From: Polytrichum commune
Taxonomy: Eukaryota; Streptophyta; Polytrichopsida; Polytrichales; Polytrichaceae
Direction of reading: 5' to 3'
Assembly (NCBI GenBank): GCA_950295325.1
Contig: OX485805.1
Coordinates: forward strand, 13,751,501 to 13,815,500
DNA length: 64,000 nucleotides
In this document: positions 1-11,757 of the stretch, in pieces
How positions within the stretch are numbered: the stretch's first letter is position 1
How the letters are laid out: each line of letters starts with the position of its first letter
Program-made: the position numbers and the translations under genes
Notes under the pieces: model-generated
Databases searched by the model: none
The model's input: only the letters and a program-made list of their open reading frames with translations
Told to the model about the DNA's origin: nothing

Positions 1-493
1 AAGAGATGAGACGGTCTACCTTCACGGCATTTGTGACATTGAAGTAACATGACAGCTATGTCTGATTATTTTAAAGTTGCCCGGTGGTGTTATCCAAGCT
101 TTCTAGTGACGGCCATCTCTGGTGACAAATCGTAAAAGTATTTGATTGTTCAGTTAAAAAGACAGAGATAACAACTCCAGTCTACTGCTGCTCTGTTGAA
201 CATGTCAACCTGATTGATTGAACTGGATTACCTAAGCAATTGGACATATCTACTGAAAATTCAATTGGATTCATGTGGGTGCCAAAGAAAATTAGTCAGT
301 CAACACCACGTCAACTTCAACCTACAAAGACAACCAGTTGCAAATGCCCCAAGGTAAAACCTACATTCTACACCTATACCTCTAGTACTTCAGATTTAGA
401 ATTTTATTTAAATAAGGATACTCTTGGCATGTATGGACAGAAGATGATATTTAGAAATTGATTAACAGATTATGCTTGGCCTTCCAATTGACC
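1..493. other. AT-rich sequence without a recognised gene
   Basis: No reading frame here resembles a known family. The position just before the P450 relic makes it possible that this is decayed upstream P450 sequence or intron, but I see no conserved P450 motif in it. Confidence 0.4.
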
Positions 494-911
494 ATGATAG
501 TGAATGAATCCCTTCGTTTGTTACAACATGTTACTAGTATCCACAGGTCGATTGTCCGAGACGTGACAATTGATGGTCTTCACCTTCCAAAATATGGTAG
601 TGTTTGTGCCAAGGATATCACTCCATCATGATGCAGATTTGTGGGGTGACGACTTCATGAAGTTTAAGCCCGAGCGCTTTGCCAATGGAGTTGCCCACGC
701 TACCAAACATCATTAGGCTTTCATGCCCTTCTCATTTGGACCTCGCACTTGTGTGGGCAGTAACTTTCCACTGCAAGAGACGAAAGTTGTTTTGGCGATG
801 TTGCAACAATTCCACTTCCGCATGTCCCCTCGCTATCGCCGTTCTCCCAAGCTGACTTATCTCACTTTCAATCCTCAATATGGTGCCTCTTATATTGGAA
901 AAGGTCCATAA
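494..911 (+). pseudogene. Cytochrome P450 C-terminal relic, CYP72-clan type
   Basis: Three P450 landmarks occur in order on the plus strand. They are the K-helix ExxR (NESLRL near 501-518), a PERF-type motif (FKPERF near 663-680) and the heme-binding loop FSFGPRTCVG (729-758), whose cysteine would ligate heme iron. The tail, ending PQYGASYIGKGP, resembles CYP72-clan enzymes (CYP709/735/72 group); that assignment is from family knowledge. In life this would be an ER-anchored mono-oxygenase. The copy is broken. The K-helix part reads in one frame and the PERF and heme parts in another, with a shift near 600-624, and an in-frame TAG sits at 714-716. Only about the last quarter of a P450 is present, with no I-helix or N-terminal anchor in the preceding 490 bases. 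An undetected small intron could explain one of the two breaks but hardly both. Confidence 0.8.
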
Positions 912-3076
912 TTGAATACGTATCAACCAATTAACAGCACATAATTCTTGACCCCCATTGCGGGGGTTTTACGCCCTTAGTCATAGGAGATATATAGGGC
1001 TATAAGGCCTCCTTCCTAAGATTTTTTTTTTTTTTTTGTTTTTGCAAGGAGAATGGTCATTTGATCCTGGTATCACTCACCAGAACCAAGGCAGATGGTG
1101 CTAAGACCATGAGGGTTTAGCCTTATGGTATAGCTTTGGTCCAAGATTACATTGGGTGTCATTGTACAGCATAGTATGGGAAAAGAGTACTGGGAGTGAG
1201 TGTGAAGGATTAAGAGAAAAACAAAAACAAAATCTCTTTTAGGAGCAAATGATGTGAATGCCTAAATACCATTCCTTTGCACAATGCAAGTAACTTATCA
1301 TGACTGTGTGGGTCGATCTGCTGCTCTGATTTTGTAAAATGTGCTATCTGATTTTGAATCAGACAAGGTTACATCAGCAGGTTGAAATACTTCTTGAAGC
1401 CATTTTAAGTTCACAAAGATTGATGACACTGAATACAACTCAGTCCTGTAATTTAAGTGAGTCTCTGTATTGTAAGCAACTGCACAAACTTGTGGAAGAC
1501 AACTTATAAACCTCTATATGCCTACGTTTGACAACGCTTCCTAGTCAGCAGTATAAATTCAGTCCTAATTAAACATTTTAAATGTATGGAATTGCAGTTT
1601 CTACTTCTCTCACAACAGGAATCACAGTTTCTACTTCACTCATGCGCTATGTATCCTCCTAGAACAAGATGTAGCAATAGACTTGAGGAACTGGGAAATT
1701 ATAGATCATCTAGATACAGAATAAAAGTTGTTGAAACAGAAAATTTAACCTACTTCTAAGTTCTACAAGATACACAGAAGCTGATTGATATTCACCAGCT
1801 TCATAAGAACCTGAGATACGAAGTGTTTTTGCGCAAAACACCAAGAGTTTTGCACTGATCGACTGGGCGTAAAAGCCCATCCAAGAGTCTTGAATCACGA
1901 TGCTATCTTGAATCCGGTCTTGCACCACTTGACCGGAATTCGAAGGTGGGGTTTGTACCTGTTGAAGCATCGCCAAAGTTTGATTGATGCGGGGCCAGAT
2001 GAACTTTCCAGGTTAAGAGCATCACGAAGCTCTTGATAGATGACGCTCATTCTGGGCCGATGTACACTCTTGGGTTCGACGCTCGTCATGGCCAAATCTG
2101 CAACCTTTCACGTGCTGTCTACGTTATAATTGCCATTCAATTCTGGGTCCACTATCTTCTGTATGTTGTTGGCTTGTAAATCAGGCCTAACCTATTGGAA
2201 AAAAACCCAATAATACACATGATCATGGTGTTAGTGCAATACCCATGCCAGATCGAAGGTAGCAAGCATTCATGCATTTATACTAGTAACGACATGCAGC
2301 TACTGTTCTCCCTCATTAATATGACACGTTTTGGAAACACAAAAAATGTCGTATTATCGAGGTGGTGTCTTCTTGTTAATATGATAAATGGCGTAAAATT
2401 GTCGTACTATCGAGGGAATACAAAAACATAAGCAATATGAGCTTTAAAATATATACAACGAGTTTAAGCAATATAGATTGTATGAAATAATAACTTATAA
2501 CTTTAAAAAATTACAATTATTCTCAAGAACTCTTGAAATAGCCTACCCAAATCAGCAATTGTCATCTTATCTAAATTCCATACTAGCTTTTGGAAACTAA
2601 TAATTTCATTATCACCAAAAAATAAAGACTTGTCTAATATGAAATTAATAGACAACTGGCGGTTTCAGTACTTCGAAAATGATATCCTAATTGATTGCTT
2701 ATTACTCAATGGAAGTGAACATATATATTGGATTTTGGACCTGAAGATGAAGTACACTCAATATGGGTTATATAAGCAAGCGGACTTTAAGAATACAAGG
2801 GCAATTTTATTATTCAAAGTCAGACGGAGAGGACAACAGTTTTCAGTCGAGATCTGCAAATTTTAGATTTGTTTGTGGGGGCTACCTGGGGGTGTTGGAT
2901 CATGGGCCCCAGCCCCTACCACCTCCCCTGAAAGTTCGTAGGGGGAGACTTAATGTCCACCATTCTGTAGTGCCAGGGTCGCTTTCTTGTTGGAAGTGGA
3001 ATATAGTTGAAAAGGGAATCTTTAGTACTTAGTGTAGCTAACTTGGGTTTAGAATGAGTAGAGCACGCACACCAAG
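912..3076. other. Non-coding, AT-rich; possible kinase-like scrap on minus strand
   Basis: Contains a poly-T run near 1021-1037 and no convincing gene. On the minus strand at 1895-2095 the reading includes HRPRMSVIYQELRDAL. This faintly resembles the end of a plant receptor-kinase domain (RPxMxxVxxEL, subdomain XI), but nothing else of a kinase is present, so I do not call it. The piece at about 2690-2830 is a diverged copy of 13747-13860. Confidence 0.35.
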
Positions 3077-3467
3077 CAATGTTTAAGATTGAAGTCTTCA
3101 ATGCCCTTCAAACACGATTTGGCCCTTCAAAATATACCTCTCTCAAAACAACCCTTCAAAATGCAACCCCAAATTGAAAATGAAGACATCACTTGAAGTC
3201 CTCGGTATAATATGCCTGTCACAAGAATCAACAAGCATAGGGCATTGTCACTACAAGAAGTGGAATTAGATGGTTGATTCTTGATTCTCACATTGTACTG
3301 AAAACATGTATCATATAATTCATGCACAAATTTAATTTGAGTTTTGTATTTCATTTCTATATTCTTGGATTGACGTCTTGGATTTGAACCGGCTGTTCAA
3401 CTGTAACACTGAAATTTGAGAGCCCTTCAAAATGAAACTCATATGAGGGCTTCAATCTTGAACACTG
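3077..3467. mobile_element. hAT-type MITE, 391 bp, with 8-bp target duplication
   Basis: The ends are imperfect terminal inverted repeats: CAATGTTTAAGATTGAAG on the left, and on the right the complement of CAGTGTTCAAGATTGAAG. They are flanked by acaccaag (3069-3076) and acaccgag (3468-3475), matching at 7 of 8 positions. The CARTG ends with 8-bp duplications are typical of hAT elements. The interior carries repeated CCCTTCAAAA words and no transposase, so the element is non-autonomous. Confidence 0.75.
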
Positions 3468-5194
3468 ACACCGAGGATGGAGGGAGGAGGGAGGGAGGCG
3501 AAGCTGAAGCATGACGAACGTGATGGATAGCGGGGAGCTCCAATTTACTGACTCAAATTCACCCGGGTAAACATACGAAGGAGGTGAATCCGGGGTTGTC
3601 AAACTTGAATGCATCCAGGGACTTTGATCATCTGCTATGCACCGGGAACAATGAATTACTTATTGGGTGATGAGGTTGAGAGAGGAGTGGGACCCCAGTG
3701 GGCCCTGCCGTTCTGTGCAGAAAATGCAAATCGAAGCGTGTGTGCGTATACTCACACCGGAGTCTGTCAGCTGGAGGGCTGATCACACCGGCCAGTTCAG
3801 ACACCATTCGTCGGCATCTCCGGCTGTAATAGCTTGAAAATTGGTGGGCCAACATCTATTTCTCAATATAATTCCCAGCTAGGTAGTAGTAATCTTTACA
3901 TGATGAGGCCGTCCAGCGTCTACTTAATCTCGAAATATCCAACCCAATTGCTCACATTTGTACAGTATCATCTGACACAAGCAGTAGCTCACTTCAGATC
4001 CCACAACTTGGAAGTTACAGGAATCCGCATGAAAGACTAGCGAAACTCAAATCATTTGGATCCTGGACATCCACTACAGATTCACTGACTCGAAAGCATC
4101 AGCCAGCCGCACATTGATACAGGCTCCTCCTCGCTGTTTCTAGCTAGGGTACGTACTTGGGAACTTGGAGGCTGCACTGAATCGATCCAAAGGACCTGCT
4201 ACCAGTCACTACTAGTGCTGTGGTTGAGATTCTTGTGGGGGGTTGACATGTTCTCGTCAGAAGAATCATCCTAGAAACCTTTGAGTTCGGGAGGGTTGTC
4301 TGGGTTTCGGCACATTTCTGAGGTCTGAATGACTCAGATTCCACTTGGCAATCAATCAACCAAAAGTCTTGTATAGCCAATGCTAGATTCCTGCACCCCA
4401 CAGGTCACATGATTTTGGAGTAAGAACAGGAAAGCTGGGCGAATTCGTGTGCTGTAGGATACACACATTAATCCTCTTGGCTGTTTGTCAAATTCACTAA
4501 ACTTCACTAGAAATCTAATCGGTAGAAGTTGGAAACCATGAAAAATGAACCAAATGTCACCCACATACCTTACTTCATGCACATTTAGCTTGCTAAACAT
4601 TCAGGAGTGATGTAAGGTCGGGGAGCCTTTCTGGGCAGTGAAGTTAAATTGAAATATGTGAAGCAGCCAATATGGCGATGACCACCTCAACATACTAGCA
4701 TACTTTCACCCATGGTTTGGAGGTATTCTCTTATTCATCTAGAATCATCTAGAATATTTGTCAAAATCACCCTTCTAAAAGGATGTATTTTTTCAAATTT
4801 TGGCAAGATTACTTGATAATATTCTTTGAATCTGCAATGAAATATTTAAAAATATTTTGAAGTACTTGACAAGAATTCGCCAAATCACCTTACACTGCTT
4901 CTATGGTGCATGTTAGTTTGGGGAGCCTTTTATGGCAGTGACCGAATCATTGAATGGTTTCATTTGTTTATATATATGGAATTAAGAAGTGGGAATGTGG
5001 AAAGAGTGGGAATTTTGATATGTCCCTTGATTGATAATGAGAATGTTTAGTTGGACATGGGAAATTGTGTAGATGGGATATTTTGTATGGATGATGGGAA
5101 TATGCTAATTGGGAGATTTTTCAAAGGGAATACAAAATTTAAATAAGCATTCTATAAACTTGCTCTAACCATAGGTAGGCCCTTCCCACTTATA
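3468..5194. other. No gene seen; short direct repeat pair
   Basis: A GGGGAGCCTTT..GGCAGTGA segment occurs at about 4619-4644 and again at about 4918-4943, about 300 bp apart in the same orientation, as if flanking a small insertion. The rest is unremarkable AT-rich sequence. Confidence 0.3.
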
Positions 5195-5275
5195 GATAAA
5201 TTCGCGGGGCGTTGATGATCGGATTTGAACCTTGGACCTCACAACCATAGTCCAACACCTTAACCACTGACTCAT
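5195..5275 (-). repeat. tRNA-like Pol III promoter segment (tRNA relic or SINE head)
   Basis: On the minus strand an A-box-like GTGGTTAAGGTG is followed about 30 bp later by a B-box GGTTCAAATCC that fits the consensus GGTTCRANNCC. The T-stem around the B box does not pair properly and there is no clean acceptor stem, so this is not an intact tRNA. It is a tRNA-derived SINE or a degenerate tRNA. Confidence 0.4.
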
Positions 5276-6229
5276 TGCACATTACATGTGCCTATCGAGG
5301 GTTTTTAAGCAATTTATATGTAAAGCTGGCATTTACCTTGTGATGTAAAAAAGTAGAAATTAAAACACCTTTCCTCCATCCAACATAAAAACTTGTCCCT
5401 TATAGATTTTTGGCAGATTCATCTCAAATAATTTGGACTAGACTAATTTGGGGTTATTGAACCTAAATCCGGTGTCTAAATGACTAAAAATAGTATGTTG
5501 AGGTCTCTCATGTAATTACTTACGAAGGTGACCCACATCTAGATCTAGACTACACTACATCTACAAGATCTCTAAAATGAAACAGAGATAGAACATTCTT
5601 TCATGGACATTCAATAATAAACATGCGATTAGTATGAGATGATTAGCAAATCCAAATTGAAGTTGTAGTCACTTTTCCGATAATTTTTGGAGCTCACAAT
5701 GATACGTTATTCATTGTCAAAGTAAAAACCCTAAACCGGCGGAGATAGAGTCAAGTGTGGAGGGGCCATCATGTTTTGAAATAAAATTATTGTATTCCCA
5801 TCATTGAAAAAATTTGAAATTGTCCCTTTGATTGAGAGGGACAATTATGAGATGAAACAAATTCTCATATTTGATGCATCTCACTTTGGTTTATCTCATG
5901 ATGATTCCCCTCTATCATGGGACATGCAAACTTCCCATCTATAACATTGTGACCCATGTGTGGGTTGGAGCCTGCAGGTGGGGATTGCATTTCCCCACTT
6001 GGACAAGTCCCAACTTTCACATACTCATACTAAGGTGGGGACATTCATCCAATATTGACGATTCCAAAGATGTTTATGTCGATTTCGCACATGAAAATGG
6101 AGGAATATTATAGTTCTATGTATGCAATATTGCAATCTAGCATGTGTCGCCTCAAATAAGGGCTTCTCTTCACATCAGAAAGTGCACAAGAGCAAAGGAG
6201 TTAGGGTTTCGTTGTCTTGTTGTCTTGGG
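5276..6229. other. Non-coding AT-rich sequence with a repeat fragment
   Basis: The stretch near 5625-5700 is a diverged fragment of the repeat seen whole at 14150-16932 (shared AGATGATTAGCAAATC word and following text). No gene is visible. Confidence 0.3.
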
Positions 6230-6592
6230 ACCCAAGGGTTGTAGTTGCTCAGGATTCGCACCACAAAATGGTTCTCGATCAGTACCCACGAAGTCCAAAC
6301 CAAACCACCTTCATTCGTGACTAGGGGTGGGCTTGGAACAATGACCAACTAGCCTACGCATCTCAAGGTGCACACTCCTAGACCAACCACCCTTGGGGAG
6401 GAAAAAAACAAAATTGAAGGGTATTCAATTGTTTAATTCATTCCTTTTTATCCAACTCTCATTCGTAACAAATATATTGTTACGATTGGCAGTGTGCAAT
6501 AGATGAAGTGCCCAAATCGAGTTAACATGGACTAGTTAACAAGTTGAACATACATTTATGCAAGGTTTGTGTGTCTTATGTAGTCATTCTTC
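6230..6592. repeat. Left part of a dispersed repeat interrupted by a TIR element
   Basis: The text at about 6300-6370 and 6533-6592 recurs at 23985-24120, and a third, partial copy lies at 25616-25725. In the 24-kb copy the sequence runs on without the 985-bp insertion found here. This copy also has about 155 bp of extra sequence between the two matching blocks. Confidence 0.6.
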
Positions 6593-7577
6593 CCCGGGTA
6601 CGCAACTCCCGTATTATATGGCCCTGATTATAATCACTTATAATGCGTTTTAGTCCAATATTGAGTGATACAATTTGTTTTAACGTAGGAAACCCTTGTA
6701 GCTCTTCTAACAAGGAATCCAAAAATGTAATTATATAAAGGAAATGAATATATTTTGAAGCATATAATTGCATTAAAAACCTAATTATATGATTTTTTTA
6801 ATACATGTACCATAGGTCAAACTACCCAACTTTTTGGACTTTTTAATAAAATTTTAACATTGTGAATGACTTATAATCTTAATGGGAGGCAACTATTCGT
6901 GGCTTATAATTCTAATTGGAGGCAAATATTCGTGTGGATTTTTTAAAATTATGTATAGGCAACATACCGGTCTAAATGTTGGGATAGAAAACTAATCATT
7001 TGTGTTAGGATACAGTTGAGGTATGTATTTTTAAGACCATGTACATCATATGGTGCCCCGACTACTCAAGGGTATTTCAAAATATCATGGGTTCCCGGTT
7101 TAGGGTTAGGGCTTAGGGTTTGAGGCTTCTATATATTCGCTTTGAAGCTTTTGTGTTCGGTTTTGGAGCCTTTGTGTCTTTGCTTTGGAGTGTGAGGCTT
7201 TGCTTTGGAGTGTGCTTGTGCTCATTTGGGAGGGTCATCCTTGGCTTAAACAAACACATGGATTGTGAGATGAAGCGTAGAGACTCATGTAGTATAGGTA
7301 GAGATAGGGAGAAGAAATATGTTACACCTGTAATTGCCACAACTCCTTCCAAAAGAGGGAGACCTCGAAAGGACCCTCTATCATTTGTGAATACTAATCC
7401 GACATCTACATTGAATACCCAAATTTTTTTTCATCTCATGTTATTTAATTTGGTCTTCACCCAACTTTTTGATCATTTTAATTTGATATAATTTGATATA
7501 ATTTTTACAAAAGCCGTCCTCTAAGCCGTTTTTAATACGATGCCCCCTGCATATAATATGGGAGTTGCGTACCCGGG
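6593..7577. mobile_element. 985-bp TIR DNA element with 8-bp target duplication
   Basis: The two ends are inverted repeats of about 27 bp beginning CCCGGGTACGCAACTCCC and continuing through TATTATATG, with one mismatch. They are flanked by cattcttc (6585-6592) and cactcttc (7578-7585), an 8-bp duplication with one difference. The related repeat at 24069-24330 shows the uninterrupted host sequence, which confirms both boundaries. The duplication length fits hAT elements, but the CCCGGG termini are not the usual CAGGG, so the superfamily is open. A degenerate telomere-like GGTTTAGGGTTAGGGCTTAGGG run lies near 7098-7120. Confidence 0.8.
7120..7491 (+). CDS. Small AT-hook reading frame inside the TIR element
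   Basis: A 123-codon frame whose middle reads TTPSKRGRPRKDPLSF. The RGRPRK core is a canonical AT-hook for the minor groove of AT-rich DNA. The basic stretch before it (KRRDSCSIGRDREKK) looks like a nuclear-targeting region. The first 40 codons are hydrophobic and of odd composition and the last 25 look like non-coding AT-rich DNA. The real coding part may therefore be one exon of a captured or remnant DNA-binding protein. No transposase domain accompanies it. The frame lies wholly between the element's ends, so it moves with it if mobile. A chance reading frame remains possible. Confidence 0.35.
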   Translation: MRLLYIRFEAFVFGFGAFVSLLWSVRLCFGVCLCSFGRVILGLNKHMDCEMKRRDSCSIGRDREKKYVTPVIATTPSKRGRPRKDPLSFVNTNPTSTLNTQIFFHLMLFNLVFTQLFDHFNLI

Positions 7578-7792
7578 CACTCTTCTTCACCAAACACATG
7601 AATTTGAGTGTTTAGTGACAAGGTTTACATTTCAAGAATGGACACTGAGAAGACATGTGTTGCATTTACACTAGCATATGTGCTCATCATATTTGAAATA
7701 TTATGAGTTTCATCAATGAAGTAATTGGGAGGGCCCACTTGAACACCTAAAGACAATTGTGGAGAATCTTTCACCATGACACCCTTTGATTT
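7578..7792. repeat. Right part of the interrupted dispersed repeat
   Basis: Continues the repeat of 6533-6592 and matches about 24122-24340 closely (CAAACACATGAATTTGAGTG onward). The match ends at ACACCC near 7790. Confidence 0.65.
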
Positions 7793-9299
7793 TGCATTTT
7801 AATTATGATCCAAATACTTGTAGTAACATTGCACACGTTGGTCTCTATAGAATGTGTACTATCATGTTCGATTCTACAAAAGTAGGTGGAATAACATTCA
7901 TGGATCATATGTATATTTGGTAAGTCGAATTCTCCACAAAAACAATTTTTGTATTCTTTACAAATTATACACATAAAAACCTCCAACATGATAGACAAAT
8001 GTTTTATATTTAGGTAAACTAATTGTGCATTTGAATGATGTTAATGCCGTTGCTCATATGCGAAAAGTAAAAAAGAAGGCAATCCATCACAACTTGAAGG
8101 TCTTATGTTCAATAATATAGTGGAGTTAATCTTCTGCCTAATTTGATGATCACATACATATCATGCTTGACATGTGAAGCAGTTGTAGTTGGAGGATATC
8201 GCAAAAGAAGAAGGGGGCATCATTGAGTAGAACATATGGATAAAACATTATAGGCAAAAGAAAAAGGAAAGGCATGTGTTATACACATGCTCAGTGCTCA
8301 TTAGTCGTGTCTTAAAATAACTTGGTGAACAAGGCACTATCCAGGAAATTGCATCGTGATTCCGAGCTGTAAGAAACCGAATCAATCATCGTAGGGTGCA
8401 ACCTCTCATCTTAAAAGCAACCATACACTCTGCTATAACTTCATAAGTGCCAGTAATTTGACAAATGGAAAGTGACACCACATCCTTCAGGGAAATATAT
8501 ATAAAACCCATTACAATCTTCGACGACAGAACCAATAGAACAAGAACCTTTACCTCTGCACCTGAACTCCTGCTAACATACATGTAGGGCCAAAACCCTC
8601 GAAGATGGCATTTCCTAGCTACGCTTTCAGAAGTATGTGACTCATAATTCACACTCCGCTCCTCTGTACCAAGTAATCTGTAAGGCAAACACCAAGGGCA
8701 CTCAGCAGCGTGAGAGGCCAATTCACATATTCATGTGTCATATACTTGAACATAATTCTGTTTAACTTGATCCACCCTATACACTGCAAGTTTTAGCTAT
8801 TCTTGAACTACTACCATGCATAAATCTCCTGGGTTACCCTATCAAAGGGAAAATATGCCCTGACTCGACAAGAAGGCGCTGTTGATGATCTCATCAAGGT
8901 AGGAAAAAGGAAATCGAATTCCGATAAGAGATCGGCAATCTCTTCTCATCATGAGCACATGAGGAGCAGATATGAAAGAGCTTCAATCCCTCTGCACACC
9001 CTAACCCTCAAACTTGGCGTAGTCCAGCTCAAAATCTGCAAGTAGCAGATACAAAACCATAACGAACACTCGGCTTGACTTGAGATCAGTACTGTCACAT
9101 CTTCAAGCTTGGGTTACCGCAGAATGTGCCGACTACCAACGATGTGGGATGCAAACGCAAATTCCAAGTACCTATCTTACATCTAAGTAGTGCTACAAAC
9201 ACCCTGGCCTACACAAATTTTTACTATCGCAAAAACTCTCAGATATCTCAAGCCTATCTCCAGCCAGGTTCATTCAAGATTCCTGCAGGCCTGATATTA
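7793..9299. other. No supported gene
   Basis: Frames are short and show no recognisable motifs. A minus-strand frame at 8386-8721 (111 codons) has no family resemblance and unremarkable composition. Confidence 0.3.
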
Positions 9300-9752
9300 T
9301 TAAGCCATGAGATCAATGGCGAGCTGCTGCAGGAAGGTCAAGTACACAGAAGGGGCGTGGAAAGCAAACGTTCCCAAAGGCTGTGCATCCATGTCCCTTG
9401 CCAACATCACCATCGACTTCGCATAGTTCGTGGGCTTCGTCATGAACTCACCCTCCACAGTGCGAGACGTGGCTGTCGCGGGGGACACAAGGGAGAGGTG
9501 ACGAGCACTTTCTTCGACGTACTCCAGGAGCTTAAGCACCGAAACCAAGGATTCAGCCTTCGAATTGTCATCCAGATGTTTGCGAATGCCCGTCATCATG
9601 GAATGGTTACCGCTCTGCAGGGCGGCACCTCGCAATTTGCTGGCCTCCCGCAGCCCAGCTTTAGAGAGCTCGGAGTTGCCCTCGCCGTTGATGCCAAGGC
9701 CTGGATCAGGACAAATTCCACGAGTAAAAAACCTCAGCAAGGAGAGGGTCAA
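9300..9752 (-). CDS. Possible 3-prime exon of an unrecognised gene
   Basis: A 150-codon minus-strand frame in an otherwise AT-rich area with balanced, protein-like composition. Examples are ESLVSVLKLLEYVEESARHL and a closing LTFLQQLAIDLMA before TAA. A pyrimidine-rich ATCCAG just before GCCTTGGC near 9710 could be a splice acceptor. The real exon might then start near GLGINGEG, about 20 codons in. Leu/Ser-rich helices are suggested but no domain is recognised. The opposite strand is also open (9126-9866), so the signal could come from base composition. I cannot assign a function. Confidence 0.35.
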   Translation of the reverse strand: MTLSLLRFFTRGICPDPGLGINGEGNSELSKAGLREASKLRGAALQSGNHSMMTGIRKHLDDNSKAESLVSVLKLLEYVEESARHLSLVSPATATSRTVEGEFMTKPTNYAKSMVMLARDMDAQPLGTFAFHAPSVYLTFLQQLAIDLMA

Positions 9753-10234
9753 ACTAGATCATCGCGACGTCCTCTTTCTCATATGATCGATGTATTGGCT
9801 GAGAGAGACAATATACCCATAAAACCTGGACAAAGATCCGGTGTTTCTACATCCAAATTCCCCTAGAACTCTGCAAAGTAATGCTCCAAATTCCTCTAGA
9901 ACTCTGGTATAAATGGTTTCACAATAAACTTTCAAGATGAAACCTGTATATAGATCTCGTCAATTTAATTCCAACCGATAAGTTAGACTTACAGAAAATC
10001 GATGAAAAGTGACTGTATATATACACTACGGAGGATCACAAATGTATGAGTCTACAACTGGCAGGTATTAAATCTAAACCCTTAACCCGGTCCCCAGCTT
10101 CATCTAATCAACCTGGCTTTTCACCGATGTCATGGAACGCTGCCATGATTTCTTCTCGATCCAAGAAGTGGTCCGTCTTCTTCTCCTTGTGTCACTGCTC
10201 CTGCAGCCCCTTCAACCCAAACAGCCAACGACAC

Positions 10235-10800
10235 CTACAAAGGTGGACGACACTCAGAATACTCAGCTGGACACTCCGATGGACGACACCCAGTGAGCAT
10301 GCCTCGACGGCGGACCACACTCATCCGAGTCTCGGCAGCACACTCGCCACTCGGTAATAAGCCTGGATCGGCTCTCGCGACGGACCAAAAACGCACGCTT
10401 GCTGCAGTTACAGAACTACTCTCGTCTTCGCAGGCCCACTCAGAATACTCAGCTGGACACTCCGATTGAGCCTGCCTCGATGGCGGACCACACTCACCCA
10501 AGTCTCGGCAGCACGCTCGCCACTCGGTAATAAGTCTCGACCCTCGGCAGCGCACTCGCCACTCGGTAATAAGTCTGGATCGGCTCTCGCGACGGACCAA
10601 AAAACGCACGCTTGCTGCAGTTATAGAACTACTCTCGTCTTCACAGGCCCACACAGAATACTTAGCTGGACTTCCCACCTTATTGGGAGCTGGACTTCCC
10701 ACCTTATTCGGAGCTAGACTTCCCACCTTATTCGGAGCTGGACTTCCCACCTTATTCGGAGCTAGACTTCCCACCTTGTTGGAGCTCGCGCTCCCACCCA
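10235..10800. repeat. Minisatellite block (about 190-bp and 24-bp units)
   Basis: Two copies of a unit of roughly 190 bp (CTCGGCAGCACACTCGCC and its surroundings, including GGATCGGCTCTCGCGACGGA) lie at about 10290-10660. A 24-bp unit (ACTTCCCACCTTATTCGGAG and AGCT.G) follows, about five times, at 10670-10795. Reading frames across it, such as the repeated NKVGSxAP on the minus strand, are products of the repetition rather than evidence of a protein. Confidence 0.75.
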
Positions 10801-10801
10801 C

Positions 10802-11757
10802 ATTACTACAATAAATGCTGTATTTAGCATCATATAATAATTCATGTCACTGTGGTTACTTTCTCTGATGACACTTCTTATGAATACGTTTACAAAATAT
10901 TGTCATCCCAACGTGCTTTTAGTTCATCCAAATGCCAACTATTGAAACATAGTTTGGTATTATATTCTGCATCCTAACATTTCCGTAATGAAACGTTGCC
11001 CTGGATGATTCAAATTTGGATGAAAGAACACTTAGTAAGTGACAGTAATTGCAGCACTATAAATCCACAATGCCCAATTATTTTTTCATTTTAAATTTTT
11101 TTAACTAGGAAGGACAAGTAAAGTTAGGATGTACAATTAGAGTTGGCGAGACTACAAGGATGGGTCACAATTAGTATTGGGCAAGAGGAATAGGACCAGT
11201 GACACTAAATACAATATTCCGTGTACTACTACCAAGGGTAAAAAAGGCAGTCTACATTGATTATCCCCAATAAGTGTGTGTTACTATTCGGAGTTACGCA
11301 ATGCAATAACATTCTTACTCGTCAATTCAGTTTGTACTAATGAAAGTCCAATAGGTTGTTTGGACATATAAAACATGAATGTTTTTTCTTGATAAAATAT
11401 TGCATCCTCATGAACTAGTTATACCACTATGTAATTCCAAATAGCAACACGCACTAATTGGGGACGGTGATTGAGGAGATTTTTGGGCATAATCAGTTGA
11501 GATCCTAGTGTTGGCAAGTCCAACCGGTTACATGTTGATGACATCCTTCAGTTTTTCTATATGAATTTGAGGTATATTCCACGGATTCCCCTAAAATGAT
11601 GGGTGATTCTCCTGAAGTCTTGAACTTCAACATGTTATTTCTCAAACTCAACCGGTTCATTTGTAACTACATAGCAGCCGGTTCTCCCCAATCATTGAAT
11701 GAGGATAATAAATGTAGAAGAAACACGACCCCCTGTACATTTGTAAACTATTCATCT
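10802..11757. other. No gene seen
   Basis: AT-rich sequence without a recognised repeat partner in this window and without a reading frame worth calling. Confidence 0.3.

Noticed and set aside
1895-2095. Receptor-like kinase fragment (HRPRMSVIYQELRDAL) on the minus strand.
   Set aside because: The resemblance covers fewer than 20 residues and no other kinase subdomain is present nearby.
8386-8721. 111-codon minus-strand frame as a small gene.
   Set aside because: No motif, no splice or promoter support, and a composition like that of surrounding non-coding DNA.
10235-10801. Minus-strand 188-codon frame with NKVGSxAP repeats as a repeat protein.
   Set aside because: Repeats match the 24-bp and longer minisatellite units, all frames are affected, and there is no start context or splice support.
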